Shown in pieces: positions 23,801 through 31,745 of a stretch of DNA of 64,000 nt; position 1 is the first letter of the stretch; each line of letters starts with the position of its first letter. The position numbers and the translations under genes are program-made. Source of the DNA: Nepenthes gracilis (lineage: Eukaryota > Streptophyta > Magnoliopsida > Caryophyllales > Nepenthaceae). The stretch lies in NCBI GenBank assembly GCA_033239525.1, contig BSYO01000009.1, positions 11,677,299 to 11,741,298 of the forward strand, in the 5' to 3' direction. Below the pieces are notes generated by a model. The model had not been told where the DNA came from and did not search any database. It worked only from the letters and a program-made list of their open reading frames with translations.

Positions 23801-25469
23801 AGGGTTTCCTAACACTGCTATATTTTCCTCTTCTAAAATTCTAGATAAATGGCAACTTGCTACTCTTCCTAATTCAGCTAACTTTATTAAAATAAGGGAG
23901 TGGAAAGGCAGCTGAAAATATGAGTAAGGGGGCAAAGGAAGCATGCCTAGGTTAAGGCCAAATTAGGGTTTCTTTAGGGTTTTCCTAGATTTTTTCAGTT
24001 CTTATATTTTGCACGTTCTTTTAATTAAATTTCAATATATAATCACACCAAAATATATTTAACATATTCATTATAAATTCTAATAATTAAAATAATACAT
24101 TAAAAATAATATCTATTACTATTGACAAAATTACCAAAATACCTTTTGGTCAACTTCTTGAATGGAACTAGTCTAGGATCTTCATGAAGTTAGTCTAGGC
24201 CTAAATACAAAATATCAAATCCAAAAGATATCATTTGCATATTGATTTCTTTAATTAATAATCCCTACTAATGGGTAGTCTAATTGTTTCAAAAATGAAA
24301 CACTATAATGTTACAATAAATTAGGATATTATTTGAGAGTGAAAATCCTACTTTATGCTACTAAATTTGTGATCATTCCTCTTTGTTGCATGTTTCTACC
24401 AAGAAAAGTTATTCCCTAATTTTGGTTTTTAATTAGAACTAATTCTGCTTTCCATTGCTTATGGTGCCTAAATATGAGTTCATCAGCTTTCAGCTGCTTG
24501 GAAATCGCATAAATTTATGGTTCCTTTGGCTAATTGATGATATGTTTTTGACATCATTGATTCTTCATGCATTCCTGTGTGTCCATCACCTTTCATCCCA
24601 AATGTGTCTTAGAAGGTATTCCTATATATGACTACTTTAAGACTATTGCAGCAACCTAGTTTTCCCCCAGCTTCGTCATTGGTTATTCTAGAAAACATAT
24701 ATCTGACTAATCTGTGTATGAAATTTCCTTTTCAGATGTGTGATCACTGGCAATGGGGGGTCTTCATACACATATCTTGGACGGCCGTGGGGACCTTTTG
24801 GAAGAGTGGTTTTTGCCTACACGTATATGGATCAATGTGTCAAAGATGTGGGCTGGGACAACTGGGGCAAGTGTGAGAATGAAAGGAGTGCTTGCTTTTA
24901 TGAGTATAGGTATCTTCGCCATGTATGAAATTCAGTCTCATATAGCTCTGTATTTGATGGTTTTGTTCACTAAATTGAAACTTAGATCTTCAAGAAACTT
25001 CCCTCAGTGCGGTCACCCATGAATAGGTTCACTCTGATTGGATCTTGAAGAGCTGTGCTATTGTTAGGTTTTTTTATTCAGCCTGTTGAGAGACTGAGGG
25101 AGAAAGGGGAAAGGGTTCTTTACTAGCAAAGTGCTGATAACTTCACATTATCTTGAAAACAAACATGAAAATACAGAAATTTATAGGCTGTTTATGAAGT
25201 GAGGAGCAGTCCCTTAAAATAATTTTATATTATTTTCAAAATCTGCATATATTTCTTTATGGTGGGTTATTTAGCAAATCCTTATTTTGGTACTTTCATC
25301 CTGAAGGTGCTTTGGTCTAGGTTGCTGTCCTTCAAGACGGGTGACATGGGCCAGAGAGTTGGTAGATGAAGAAGCAGATGAGTTCCTTGCTCATTCTTTT
25401 ATTGATCCTGATGCAGAGAGGCCTTGGCTGGCACAAAGAATGGCTGTGAGGATACCTTATTCTGCTTAG
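6945..25469 (+). CDS. PME31: Pectin methylesterase, PME31 type (six exons)
   Basis: Hydrolyses methyl esters of homogalacturonan in pectin (carbohydrate esterase family 8). Exons 6945-7187, 7312-7416, 7681-7758, 8713-8900, 24736-24909 and 25307-25469 join in phase to 951 nt, 316 residues plus stop, close to Arabidopsis PME31 (about 317). Catalytic motifs are all present: GSGQAVALR with Gln120, WQDTL with Asp143, GSVDFIFG with Asp164, and GRPWG with Arg221 and Trp223. There is no N-terminal PMEI pro-domain, and I see no obvious signal peptide, as in PME31. All introns are GT-AG. The 6924 TTG of the open frame was rejected for the ATG at 6945, which gives the family's N-terminus. The 15.8-kb intron 4 is full of transposons, yet no exon is damaged. 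A functional gene is likely. Confidence 0.9.
7312..7416 (+). CDS. PME31: PME exon 2
   Basis: 35 codons, [14 protein letters not shown] to FENSAPK, phase 0 at both ends. The acceptor is TTTTTCAG; the donor GT is at 7417. Confidence 0.9.
7681..7758 (+). CDS. PME31: PME exon 3
   Basis: 26 codons, GSGQAVALR to FLGWQ. Carries the active-site glutamine (residue 120). The acceptor is TATTTCAG; the donor is at 7759, phase 0. Confidence 0.9.
8713..8900 (+). CDS. PME31: PME exon 4
   Basis: Starts DTLYLHHG with catalytic Asp143 as its first codon and includes GSVDFIFGN (Asp164). It ends two bases into an arginine codon, with donor GT at 8901. The missing third base is supplied 15.8 kb downstream by exon 5. 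Confidence 0.9.
8901..10088 (+). other. Intron 4 of the esterase, left unique part
   Basis: AT-rich intron sequence with no coding potential that I can support. It ends at the insertion point of the chromovirus. Similar unclassified intron sequence lies at 20625-22363 and 24316-24735. Confidence 0.6.
10089..10929 (+). repeat. Chromovirus 5' LTR
   Basis: Starts TGCTGCTGAAATCC and ends GGTGCATCA just before the PBS. Its sequence is shared, with divergence, by 19532-20300. It carries a hAT-like insertion (10311-10595) that the other LTR lacks at this point. Confidence 0.75.
10311..10595. mobile_element. Small AT-rich hAT-like element, copy 1
   Basis: About 285 bp of non-coding 'ATATTGGTATTGAT'-rich sequence absent from the partner LTR. 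The ends resemble those of copy 2 in inverted orientation (CATAGATAAAAATATTGG / CACGGAATAC). The flanks GTTGCATT and TCTGCATC are a decayed 8-bp duplication at best. Confidence 0.55.
10932..10946 (+). other. Primer-binding site (initiator Met tRNA type)
   Basis: TGGTATCAAAGAAGG, two bases after the 5' LTR end. It is close to the canonical TGGTATCAGAGC. Confidence 0.7.
11538..11645 (+). pseudogene. Chromovirus RT fragment
   Basis: Encodes '[12 protein letters not shown]' followed by an acidic run, matching the RT thumb-side box 'FLGxxISxxGIKVDEEK' of gypsy elements. It ends abruptly where the LTR-like insertion at 11646 begins. About 600 bp upstream (10950-11537) should hold gag to RT but is too decayed or deleted to assign. 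Confidence 0.55.
11801..11836. repeat. (AAT)n microsatellite
   Basis: Twelve near-perfect AAT/TAA units. Confidence 0.9.
11838..12180 (+). repeat. Long purine-rich (GA) tract
   Basis: About 340 bases dominated by G and A on the plus strand with few pyrimidines. Open frames across it on both strands are low-complexity artefacts. Confidence 0.85.
13077..14808 (+). pseudogene. Chromovirus RNase H, integrase and chromodomain, decayed
   Basis: In order: 'NAAEERFNL...[18 protein letters not shown]' (RNase H start, from about 13095), '[14 protein letters not shown]' (RNase H/linker), 'GHF...[11 protein letters not shown]...VDKFIKRC' (integrase zinc-binding region, near 13740), '[10 protein letters not shown]' and 'FVVIDQF' (integrase core), 'SDRDTRF'-like remnants, then '[10 protein letters not shown]...[11 protein letters not shown]' and a chromodomain start 'TQYLV.W' near 14755. 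Frameshifts and stops occur throughout. The chromodomain is cut at 14808 by the copia insertion and appears to resume at 19435 ('YKEFRKRN'). Confidence 0.75.
14809..16368 (+). repeat. Copia 5' LTR
   Basis: Starts TGTTGAGTTTGG and ends CCCCAACA. Shares order and sequence with 17915-19434. Contains the minisatellite at 15060-15320. Confidence 0.85.
15060..15320. repeat. Minisatellite in copia 5' LTR
   Basis: About a dozen imperfect units of 17-21 bp around GGTTGCGCAGGAAATG and GGTTGCAGCAAATTGGCC. The 3' LTR has a shorter version at 18185-18375, so the array has changed length since insertion. Open frames here, in both directions, are products of the repeat. Confidence 0.8.
16371..16385 (+). 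other. Copia primer-binding site
   Basis: TGGTATCAGAGCC, complementary to the 3' end of initiator Met tRNA, two bases after the LTR end CA. Confidence 0.85.
16405..17200 (+). pseudogene. Copia gag polyprotein, broken
   Basis: Starts [10 protein letters not shown] and shows 'FNGKNNFIHW', then a clear copia gag region (residues about 30-180): '[21 protein letters not shown]', 'TSRYKSK'-like '[14 protein letters not shown]', 'LDKFNRIV', '[17 protein letters not shown]' variants and '[13 protein letters not shown]'. At least three stops and frame changes occur (near 16431, 16731 and 16805). The zinc knuckle at about 17110-17151 reads [14 protein letters not shown]: the first cysteine has become phenylalanine. 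Confidence 0.85.
17215..17860 (+). pseudogene. Copia protease and pre-integrase start, truncated
   Basis: In frame with the end of gag: '[11 protein letters not shown]' with the aspartic-protease DSG triad at 17308-17316, then '[15 protein letters not shown]', '[21 protein letters not shown]' and a stop at 17563. After the stop, '[13 protein letters not shown]' is the first part of the GAG-pre-integrase domain. Integrase core, RT and RNase H do not follow. Sequence up to 17860 is open but not assignable, so a large deletion removed pol. Confidence 0.8.
17915..19434 (+). repeat. Copia 3' LTR
   Basis: Partner of 14809-16368. The first bases are TATTAAG where the 5' LTR has TGTTGAG, so the terminal TG has mutated. 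Ends CCCCAGCA. Clearly diverged from the 5' LTR by substitutions and indels. Confidence 0.85.
18185..18375. repeat. Minisatellite in copia 3' LTR
   Basis: Same 17-21 bp family as at 15060, with fewer units. Confidence 0.75.
19435..19531 (+). other. Chromovirus 3' end and polypurine tract
   Basis: Resumes after the copia insertion with 'YKEFRKRN', the end of the chromodomain region. It ends in the polypurine tract AGAGGAGGAGGA (19520-19531) directly before the 3' LTR. Confidence 0.65.
19532..20300 (+). repeat. Chromovirus 3' LTR
   Basis: Starts TGCAGCCGAAATCC after the polypurine tract and ends TACTGCATCA. It matches 10089-10929 apart from separate hAT-like insertions in each. Confidence 0.75.
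19587..19844. mobile_element. Small AT-rich hAT-like element, copy 2
   Basis: 258 bp flanked by a perfect 8-bp duplication CATGTGAC (19579-19586 and 19845-19852). The ends are weakly inverted-repeat (CGTGGGTAAAATTATCG / CACAGACAACAATATCG). The 8-bp duplication suggests a hAT-type non-autonomous element. No coding capacity. Confidence 0.65.
20389..20624. mobile_element. Small AT-rich hAT-like element, copy 3
   Basis: Same 'AATATTGATATTGGTAT' composition and similar ends (CATGGATAATAATATTG / CAATGGAATGAAATATC) as copies 1 and 2. It lies 90 bp beyond the chromovirus. No clear target duplication. Confidence 0.45.
20625..22363 (+). other. Intron 4, middle unique part
   Basis: No gene or repeat identified. 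Short open frames here do not resemble known families. Confidence 0.5.
22364..24315 (-). mobile_element. Solo LTR (subfamily B) in intron 4
   Basis: Plus-strand start TGTGGTGACC and end ATGTTACA, flanked by ATTAA (22359-22363) and ATAAA (24316-24320), a one-mismatch duplication. Its start aligns with the solo LTR at 57624 (TGTGATAACCC, then the same spacing of 'AAATC', 'CACC/CTCA', 'CCTGG/CCCGG'). It holds no coding sequence. Orientation is taken as minus by analogy with the TGTAAC... starts of related LTRs. Confidence 0.7.
24316..24735 (+). other. Intron 4, right unique part
   Basis: AT-rich intron sequence ending in the exon 5 acceptor TTTTCAG. Nothing else recognised. Confidence 0.55.
24736..24909 (+). 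CDS. PME31: PME exon 5
   Basis: Completes the split arginine codon, then [19 protein letters not shown] (Arg221 and Trp223), ending FYEYR with two bases of the next split codon. Acceptor TTTTCAG; donor at 24910. Confidence 0.9.
25307..25469 (+). CDS. PME31: PME exon 6 (C-terminus and stop)
   Basis: Encodes [14 protein letters not shown]...[12 protein letters not shown]...PYSA and TAG. The acceptor AG at 25305-25306 follows a purine (GAAG), a weak acceptor, but it keeps the frame and matches the family junction. A leucine replaces the usual proline in the 'CFGPG' motif. Confidence 0.85.
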
Positions 25470-27413
25470 GGAAGAAAATGGGAGGTAAAGTGTGGAGGTC
25501 TAAGACCCTCACCTAAATACACTTTTTTGTGAGAGGGGGAAAAAAAAGTCATTGCCAAGGACGCTGGGCATTGCCCTATAACAGGAATTGAACTCCTAAG
25601 AGCATGACCTTGATCCCATTTACTCAGGAGGGCGAAATTGTACTTATGCACCTAAAAATGGATGTGGAATCGCCAATTTACCCCCGCTAAAACAGCCAGA
25701 TTTATTTTTTTTTATACTGTTTTGAATTTAAGACCTAGAGGTTATGAATAACTACTGCATTATATGAGAAAATGAGGCATGATAATTATATGTTGTTAGA
25801 TTAAGTAAACACTTGCCACCCATGTAAACACTTGCTTGCATGGTTATTGCATGTTGTAGTTACTAGTCTTGGTGAAACATTAACTATGGTAAGAAGTTAG
25901 GAGATTAGTCAAGGATATGATTACTGAAAATGAGGGCAAGACTGATACATTATTTTTTCTTTCCTTCTTGTTTTTATCCCTTTCCTTATTGTATTGATTT
26001 TATTATTCTATAAAATGAATAGAACTGATAAGGAGCAACTTTGCCCTTTGCCCAATTCACACAAACCCTAAGACTGACATAGTATCAGATAATTAAATTT
26101 TCTTTCATCCTTTCAATTTTTTTCTCAACATTAATACAGGAGGAAAGTGAAGATGGTAGAGACGGGGGAAGAGGTACCATATTTGTTGTTCTATCGGAAG
26201 ACTACAAAAAAATGGTACCCTCACTGGTCATGGTTGGTGGTGCTCTCTGTCAATGTCATGCTTGCCCGTGTTTGTGATTTCATTGGTGTTTTTGTTAGTG
26301 ATCTTAAGATTTTGTTGATGTTTTTGTTTCCACAGCCATTAAAGTCATGCGTGATGTATCCGTTCAGCTCTTTGTTGGTTTCTTTGAGTGTTTATGAGTG
26401 ATCTCTTGAATTCATGTTCTTTGTCTTGATGTGTTCTTGTTGATATCCTTTGACATGATGTTCCTTATAGAAGGTAAACTTTGATGTGTCTATTCTTCGT
26501 GTACCTCATAAGCTATCCAAGCAACTAAAGCTATCACTATTACTCCCAATGCATTCGAGAACTTTCTATAGATATCCAGCTTAATAGTACTTCGTTTTAT
26601 TTGACAGAAAAAGGATAAGAGGAGAGGCAAAGCTTTAGCAGTGGTGGCTATCCTGTTTGTTACTAAAAAACTGCGAGCATTGAAATTTTTTGGGCTTATA
26701 CCAGAGAATGTCAAACAAACGGTTTGTGTGGACAGGAAATTCTATAAACCCAGTACATTTATGGGTGAACTGTGAAGGGATAATAAGACTGAAAGTCACA
26801 TATGGGAGATTTATTTCGAAATTTATATTTAACCCAACTTTTATGGCATTTTTCACATGACAATCACTTTCTCTTTTCAGTTAACCACCTCTAAATATGT
26901 CGCCATCAACGATGTCACACCTTACACAAATTCTGTCAGATGCTTTTATTATGCCTTCATTTCATCCCAACCCACATATTTTTTTATATGAAATGCATGA
27001 CAGAACTTATACTTTTGACTTAAAATCTTAATGGAAGTTATTCTCAAGTGACACAATATTAACAGAATATAAATTAAAAAATAATAATAAATGGCAAATA
27101 TCTGAAAAATGCAGTTAAAAAGTGGTGGTTTAGTGTGAAAACTTCTCTTTGTGGCCTTAAAGACTAAATAGGCAACAAACAAAATGGTGAATTTTTAAAT
27201 AAAGCAACGGTGGTCCAGAGGTGGTTAGAATTGACTGGAAGCCAGCTTCACTTGTAGCATCATGGCAATGTCTACACAATGGCGGAGTGGAGGTGACAAA
27301 ATGAGAGGCAGAATATCACAGCATTAGAGGATCAGATATTGGTCTAATGAAAGCTACAAAGGAGGTTGCTATGATATGGGAGGCAAAGTGATGTTGCAAG
27401 AGTGGTGGCATGG
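25470..27413. other. Esterase 3' flank and intergenic region
   Basis: Contains the 3' UTR of the esterase (end not fixed) and AT-rich sequence. Two short stretches with coding-like character are listed separately. No transposon boundary found. Confidence 0.5.
26130..26760 (+). other. Unexplained coding-like stretches
   Basis: Around 26140-26285, one frame reads 'GRGTIFVVLSEDYKKMVPS...CQCHACPC'. At 26606-26775, after a CAG, another reads 'KKDKRRGKALAVVAILFVTKK'. Both look less random than their surroundings and could be exons or remnants of one gene, but I recognise no family. They are separated by about 320 bp without an open frame. Confidence 0.2.
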
Positions 27414-27887
27414 TGTTACGGGCCTTATTGATACGGTGGTTGAAGCATCTCCAATCTCATTCCAGTTAGTTAAATATATTATAGGACTATGCTATATTTA
27501 GTTAAAAGTATTATAGGGCTTATACTACAATTAATTGAATATATATTATACAATTAGATGCATGTCCTCCTTTTTTATTTTATTTGTTTTCCCGATTGGT
27601 TACTTTGATATCTATCCGGTTAGTTTCCAATTAAATTAGTTGGATTTCTCCTACAGTTAGTTTCCTATTTGTCTCTCCCCTCTCTGTCACTCTCTCTCTC
27701 TCTCCTCTGTCTTTTCTCTTTGTCTCACTTGATTTCCTCCACTCTCTCTCCTTCTTTCCTTCTTTTTCTTGTCCTTTTCCTATGTAGAATTCCCATTCGC
27801 CTTCTTCATTGTTTGATTTCTCTTCCCCTCCTCTATTCTCATCTGTTGTTTCGCCTATTGCAAGTCACCGCAACCATGCATGCAACA
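27414..27887 (+). repeat. Left LTR of the gene-capturing element
   Basis: Starts TGTTACGGGCC and ends CATGCAACA before the PBS. Shares with the right LTR the blocks 'TACAATTAGATG', 'TTTATTTTATTTGTTT' and 'TTCGCCTATTG', and a long CT-rich stretch. It has about 60 extra bp near its start. Confidence 0.7.
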
Positions 27888-27905
27888 TTGGTGCTTTCAT
27901 TGAGA
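27888..27905 (+). other. Candidate primer-binding site
   Basis: TTGGTGCTTTCATTGAGA, a sequence commonly found directly after the 5' LTR in plant gypsy-type elements. Confidence 0.55.
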
Positions 27906-27907
27906 CC

Positions 27908-28127
27908 ATGGTAGAGGAGATGATGACTGAAGAACAAGCGCTCGAAGCTTCCATCGCATAGATGTTGAAGGAAGTGAAGGGCATCGTGGCGACCGTCTAG
28001 CAAAATACAGCAAATCTTGTCGCAATTACTATCACTGCTGCTTTCATCAATGCACAAATCCATCACTCCCTTGCTGAAATCCGTCAATCACTCACGAATG
28101 TGCTGCAAGAACTTCGAGAAAAACCAG
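27908..28127 (+). pseudogene. Gag-like N-terminal remnant
   Basis: From the ATG at 27908: 'MVEEMMTEEQALEASIA', a stop, then 'MLKEVKGIVATV', a stop, and 'HHSLAEIRQSLTNVLQEL'. The position after the PBS and the heptad-like leucines resemble the start of a retroelement gag. It is cut at about 28127, where the dehydrogenase sequence begins within a few bases. Confidence 0.45.
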
Positions 28128-28858
28128 AGTGAAGGAATTTGGGCTAAAGTCCATGTGGAGCACCCTCAATGGCACTATCAGAAACATGTGGAATGATATT
28201 GTTTTTTGTAAACCTATTATATGCAAGAATATTCCAAGGATAGTTTCTGGCTAGAAGAAACTCATTTGTATTAGCAGACATGTTTTTGGTGATCAGGTAG
28301 CGCCACTAATATAGTCATCAAAGAGCCATAAAACTTTAAAATGGTAATTGTGCTGGAAAGTGCAAAATCTCTAGAACTTGATGCTTATATCTTTAAAAGT
28401 CCTGGTGATGCATTGAACATATATATTGTTGACAACCATTCTTAAGAGATATGATGGCAGGAAGTGGAAACAAAAGTTTGAAGAACAAATGGTATGAGCA
28501 TCAATTGATTGATGACATGGTTGTTTATACATTAAAAAGTGATGGAGGATATGTTTGGACTTGCACGAATTATGCCGGAGATGTTCAAAGTGAATTACTT
28601 GCTCAAGGCTTTAGGTCCTTAGTCGTAATGACTACTGTATTGTTGTCATCTAATGGGACGACCTTAGAAGTTGAGGCAGCTCATGGAACTGTAACTAGGC
28701 ACTATCGGCTGCATCAAAAAGATGAGACTATATACTCATCTGCTGCATCATTTAACAGCATGCATCAGATGCTTGATGTGTTGGATACTGAGGCATCTCT
28801 ACCTCATGAAGAATTTGGAACTGCATCTGCTCTAAACAACGGGTTAGTGGATGTGTAA
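28128..28858 (+). pseudogene. NADP-dependent isocitrate dehydrogenase fragment (captured, processed)
   Basis: Matches plant NADP-ICDH in order: 'RVKEFGLKSMW', 'LNGTIRN', 'KPIICKNIPR', 'CISRHVFGDQ', 'YIFKSPGDALNIY', 'LKRYDGR', '[19 protein letters not shown]', '[12 protein letters not shown]' and '[14 protein letters not shown]'. Stops, frameshifts and internal deletions occur (for example the segment between 'NIY' and 'LKRYDGR' is missing). The last 40 residues of the open frame ending at 28858 do not match. No introns interrupt the matching stretch, which suggests an RNA origin. Not functional: the N-terminal third is absent. Confidence 0.8.
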
Positions 28859-28874
28859 AAGGAGTGGCTTCGGT

Positions 28875-29290
28875 TTTCGTAGTTGTCCAAAAAAAGGATT
28901 TTGTTCATTATGCAAGGATCAATGGCAACGAGATTAATGTGCTTTACGGTCTTGAACTTCATATCTGAGTTTTTGCCGTTGAGGGGCTGAAGGATGTTGT
29001 TGAACTTGTCTACAAGCTGCAGAACATGGGGAAAAAGGGACAGCGTAGGAAACCAACGCACTGGGAGCTAAGGAAATGGATGTGTGGAAAAGGGCGTGTC
29101 ACCATTCAATTTGGATGCTGCTACAACCATGCAGCAGACAGAGATGGACATCCTCTGGGGCTTATTAGGGGATGGGGAAGTTGACTCTTTGCCTTTGATG
29201 TTCAAGCAAATGGATAAGTGAATGCTTTGGTGGCATATTTCACCTCCTAGTTGTGTCCCAACCAGCTGCCTTGTTAATATGCTGTGGACT
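28875..29290 (+). pseudogene. ALKBH9/10-type 2OG-Fe(II) oxygenase fragment (captured, processed)
   Basis: One frame reads 'DFVHYARINGNEINVLYGLE', 'VVELVYKLQNMGKKGQRR' and 'KWMCGKGRVTIQFGCCYN'. A shifted frame continues 'GEVDSLPLMFKQM' and 'HISPPSCVPTSCLVN'. These are consecutive landmarks of plant ALKBH9/ALKBH10-type RNA demethylase-like proteins, just N-terminal to the iron-binding HxD, which is not reached. At least two stops and one frameshift. It directly follows the dehydrogenase fragment inside the same LTR pair, on the same strand. Confidence 0.75.
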
Positions 29291-29559
29291 GCAGAACCTA
29301 GAGCGTCCAATCTGTATTTTCTCTTCAAGTTAGGTCTGTGATGATTCTGATAGATACTGGAACTAATATTGCTAAACATTGTGACCCTCCTATCCCACAA
29401 GTGGAGTTTCCAATGAAAGCTTGGGGGCTCACAGCCCCTCATGTTCCCTACTCAAGAAGGATTTTACTGCATAGCCACTTTATTTCCCAACTACTCTACT
29501 TCACCGTGATTTTTTCTCGTTCAATCTCGAGGACAAGATTTTTTTATTAGAGACAACAA

Positions 29560-29980
29560 TGTTATGAGTTATATTCAATTAAATATATTATATAATTTAT
29601 ACTACAATTAGTTGAATATATGTTGTACAATTAGATGTATGTCCCCCCTTTTTTTTATTTTATTTGTTTCCTGGTTGGTTACTCTGATATCTGTTTGATT
29701 AGTTTCCAACTAAATTAGTTAGATTTTTTCTATTTGTAATCAGGTTTGCTACAGTAATGGGAATGGGAAGGAGATATTTCAGTTTGTCTCTTCCCTATCT
29801 GTCACTCTTTCTCTCTCCCCCTCTGTCTTTTCTCTCTATCTCTCTTAATTTCCCCCACTCCTTCCTCTCTTTTCACTGTCATTTTCCTCTGCAGAACTCT
29901 CTCCCCCTTCTTCTTCGTCTGATTTCTCTTCCTCTACTTCTCTATTCTCATTTGTTGCTTCGCCTATTGTAAGTCACCCA
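29560..29980 (+). repeat. Right LTR of the gene-capturing element
   Basis: Starts TGTTATGAGTT and ends near TAAGTCACCCA. Partner of 27414-27887. The exact last base is uncertain by a few positions. Confidence 0.65.
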
Positions 29981-30278
29981 TGTTAGATTGGTGATGGCTG
30001 TGGTTAGGATGATTCTCCTTCCATCATGAGGTTTGTCCATATTATTTACCATAAGGCTTGATAAAATGCGACAAAAATGCAGCAGGATCTTTGAATTATG
30101 AATTATTCTTTTAAGTTAGCTAAATCTCTTTAAACAGCCAAATGAAAGATTTGTAAAGTGGGTTTTTATTTGGACAAATTCCTTCCAAAAATGTCATCCG
30201 ATAAACCAGTAGCTAAATGTCTTCAAACAGAGCATCATTTAAAATACATTGGAAGAATAACAAAGCTGCAACTGTTCT
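29981..30278. other. Spacer, nothing recognised
   Basis: About 300 bp between two LTR-containing elements without coding or repeat signal. Confidence 0.5.
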
Positions 30279-31745
30279 TCTGACGTCCCACATACTCATT
30301 CATCAATAGTTTTTTTTAATCGCATTTATCTTTTATCAATTAATATCATAAAAGGGACGTAAATTCATCATACATAGGATCCAAATAAAGAAAGATGTCA
30401 ACTAAAGTCATATAAAATTTTAATAAGGCACGACTCACTAGTGTTGATCAAAATAAACTGGTCATATATTAATATTAAGTACAATCTCAAAATTTATCGA
30501 GATAGTTTATATCAAGTATATTTTTTTTCTACATTCTAAGTACACGATAAATTAGAAAATAATATTTTCAAAATATATGCTATATCCTTGTTCTTTATTC
30601 TTCACTCCTATTCCTCCGATATGAACTCATTCGGCCATCTGAAGGGTTAGTAAAATAGTAAGGGGGTAAGTTAAATGTTCAATAATGTACAATATATATA
30701 TAAAAGGATCATGTAATTTTCTTAGTTAAAATATAGTAATATACGTAGAAATCATTATAGAGTATGGAAAACATGCCATTTTTTTCTTGAAAAATATGAA
30801 ATTCGTTTCTTGCACTTTTTTTCAAATTTTGCAGATAATTTTTCTTTTCTTACTTTTCTGTAGGGATTAGGGCCAGTAGATTTTACTAACTAAAAAAATA
30901 GTTGATCGAAGTTTGGATTGTATTCTATCCACACAATCGAAGGCCGGATCATCCTTATTTATATCTCAAAAATAAGATGGTACTATTTATTGTCTCCCGG
31001 TAGACAGGGCCGGACTCGCCTCAACGATATTGAACTGAACTGAATCAGATCTTGATTTTTCACCATAATATATTAAGATATGTCAGAATATACTATCTGT
31101 TAATCTATCTTTGGTCGAGTTGCTTACTTTACTTCAAAATTTATTACAAAAACTGTATAATCTGTTTGTGATACTGATAATGAATTTCTTTATTCTAGAA
31201 GAAAGTAGTCAGCTCTTATTCAATATTCATTATTCTATACTCAATCATGAAAATAATATTTACATTTGTAGTAAAATATTATGAGTCTGAAAATTTTTTT
31301 ACATATTGAAAAGAATTTGAACTTGACGGTAAACGAATTATTGTTCGATATTTAGTCATTGGTTGAATATGTGGTTCTTACTTCCGAAATTAATATCAAA
31401 TGATTTTCCTTTTTTAAATCTGATGACAGTAAATGAATAGCAAAATAGGAAATTAAAGTATTTGAACAATAATACTTAAATGAATAAATAAAGAAATGCA
31501 ACAAGGAAGGAAGGTATAGGTACAAAAAGAAACGTAACAAGGAAGGAAGGCATAGGTACACTAACCCCTTGGTCACTTGACTTGCTAAGTTTTGTCTTTT
31601 CCTTCGGTCATACAGGTTTTTTCTCTCTTATTTTTTCCTTATTTGTTCTTCTCTTTCCTTACATTTCTTCAATTCCCTTATCTCGCATTATATAGAGTTT
31701 CTCATTGGTTGTGCTGCTGCTAGCATGCTAACTTAGGTGTCCCTG
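30279..31745 (-). mobile_element. LTR remnant (Tekay-type), ends unresolved
   Basis: The left end (TCTGACGTCCC) resembles the TGTGACG... ends of related LTRs. It carries the conserved inverted repeat at 30916-30938, a 'GAAGGCCGGATC' block that follows the same repeat at 46416, and a minus-strand TATA box (TATATAATGC, plus about 31690). No coding sequence. I could not fix the right end or a target duplication. Confidence 0.5.
30916..30938. repeat. Conserved LTR inverted repeat, copy 2
   Basis: GATTGT...ACAATC with an 11-base spacer. Same position relative to the CCGG-containing block as in the LTR at 45668. Confidence 0.65.

Larger units (their letters stand above)
27414..29980 (+). mobile_element. 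LTR-flanked element carrying two captured host gene fragments
   Basis: Two related LTRs (27414-27887 and 29560-29980) enclose about 1.67 kb. The interior has a primer-binding-like site, a short gag-like N-terminus, an NADP-isocitrate dehydrogenase fragment, an ALKBH9/10-like oxygenase fragment, and a 'CTCGAGGACAAGATTTTTTT' box just before the second LTR, as is usual before the 3' LTR of plant retrotransposons. No pol. The target duplication is not clear (CATGG on the left, CATGT at 29979-29983 on the right is the best candidate). The layout is that of a non-autonomous element that acquired transcribed host sequences. Confidence 0.75.

Noticed and set aside
24753..25022. 89-residue ORF overlapping exon 5
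   Set aside because: Another frame of the esterase exon running into intron 5.
28804..29442. Minus-strand ORFs in the captured-gene region
   Set aside because: The plus strand carries clear homology to two known genes; the minus frames are shadows.
27409..29983. CATGG/CATGT as a firm target duplication of the gene-capturing element
   Set aside because: The end of the right LTR cannot be fixed to the base, so the match may be chance.
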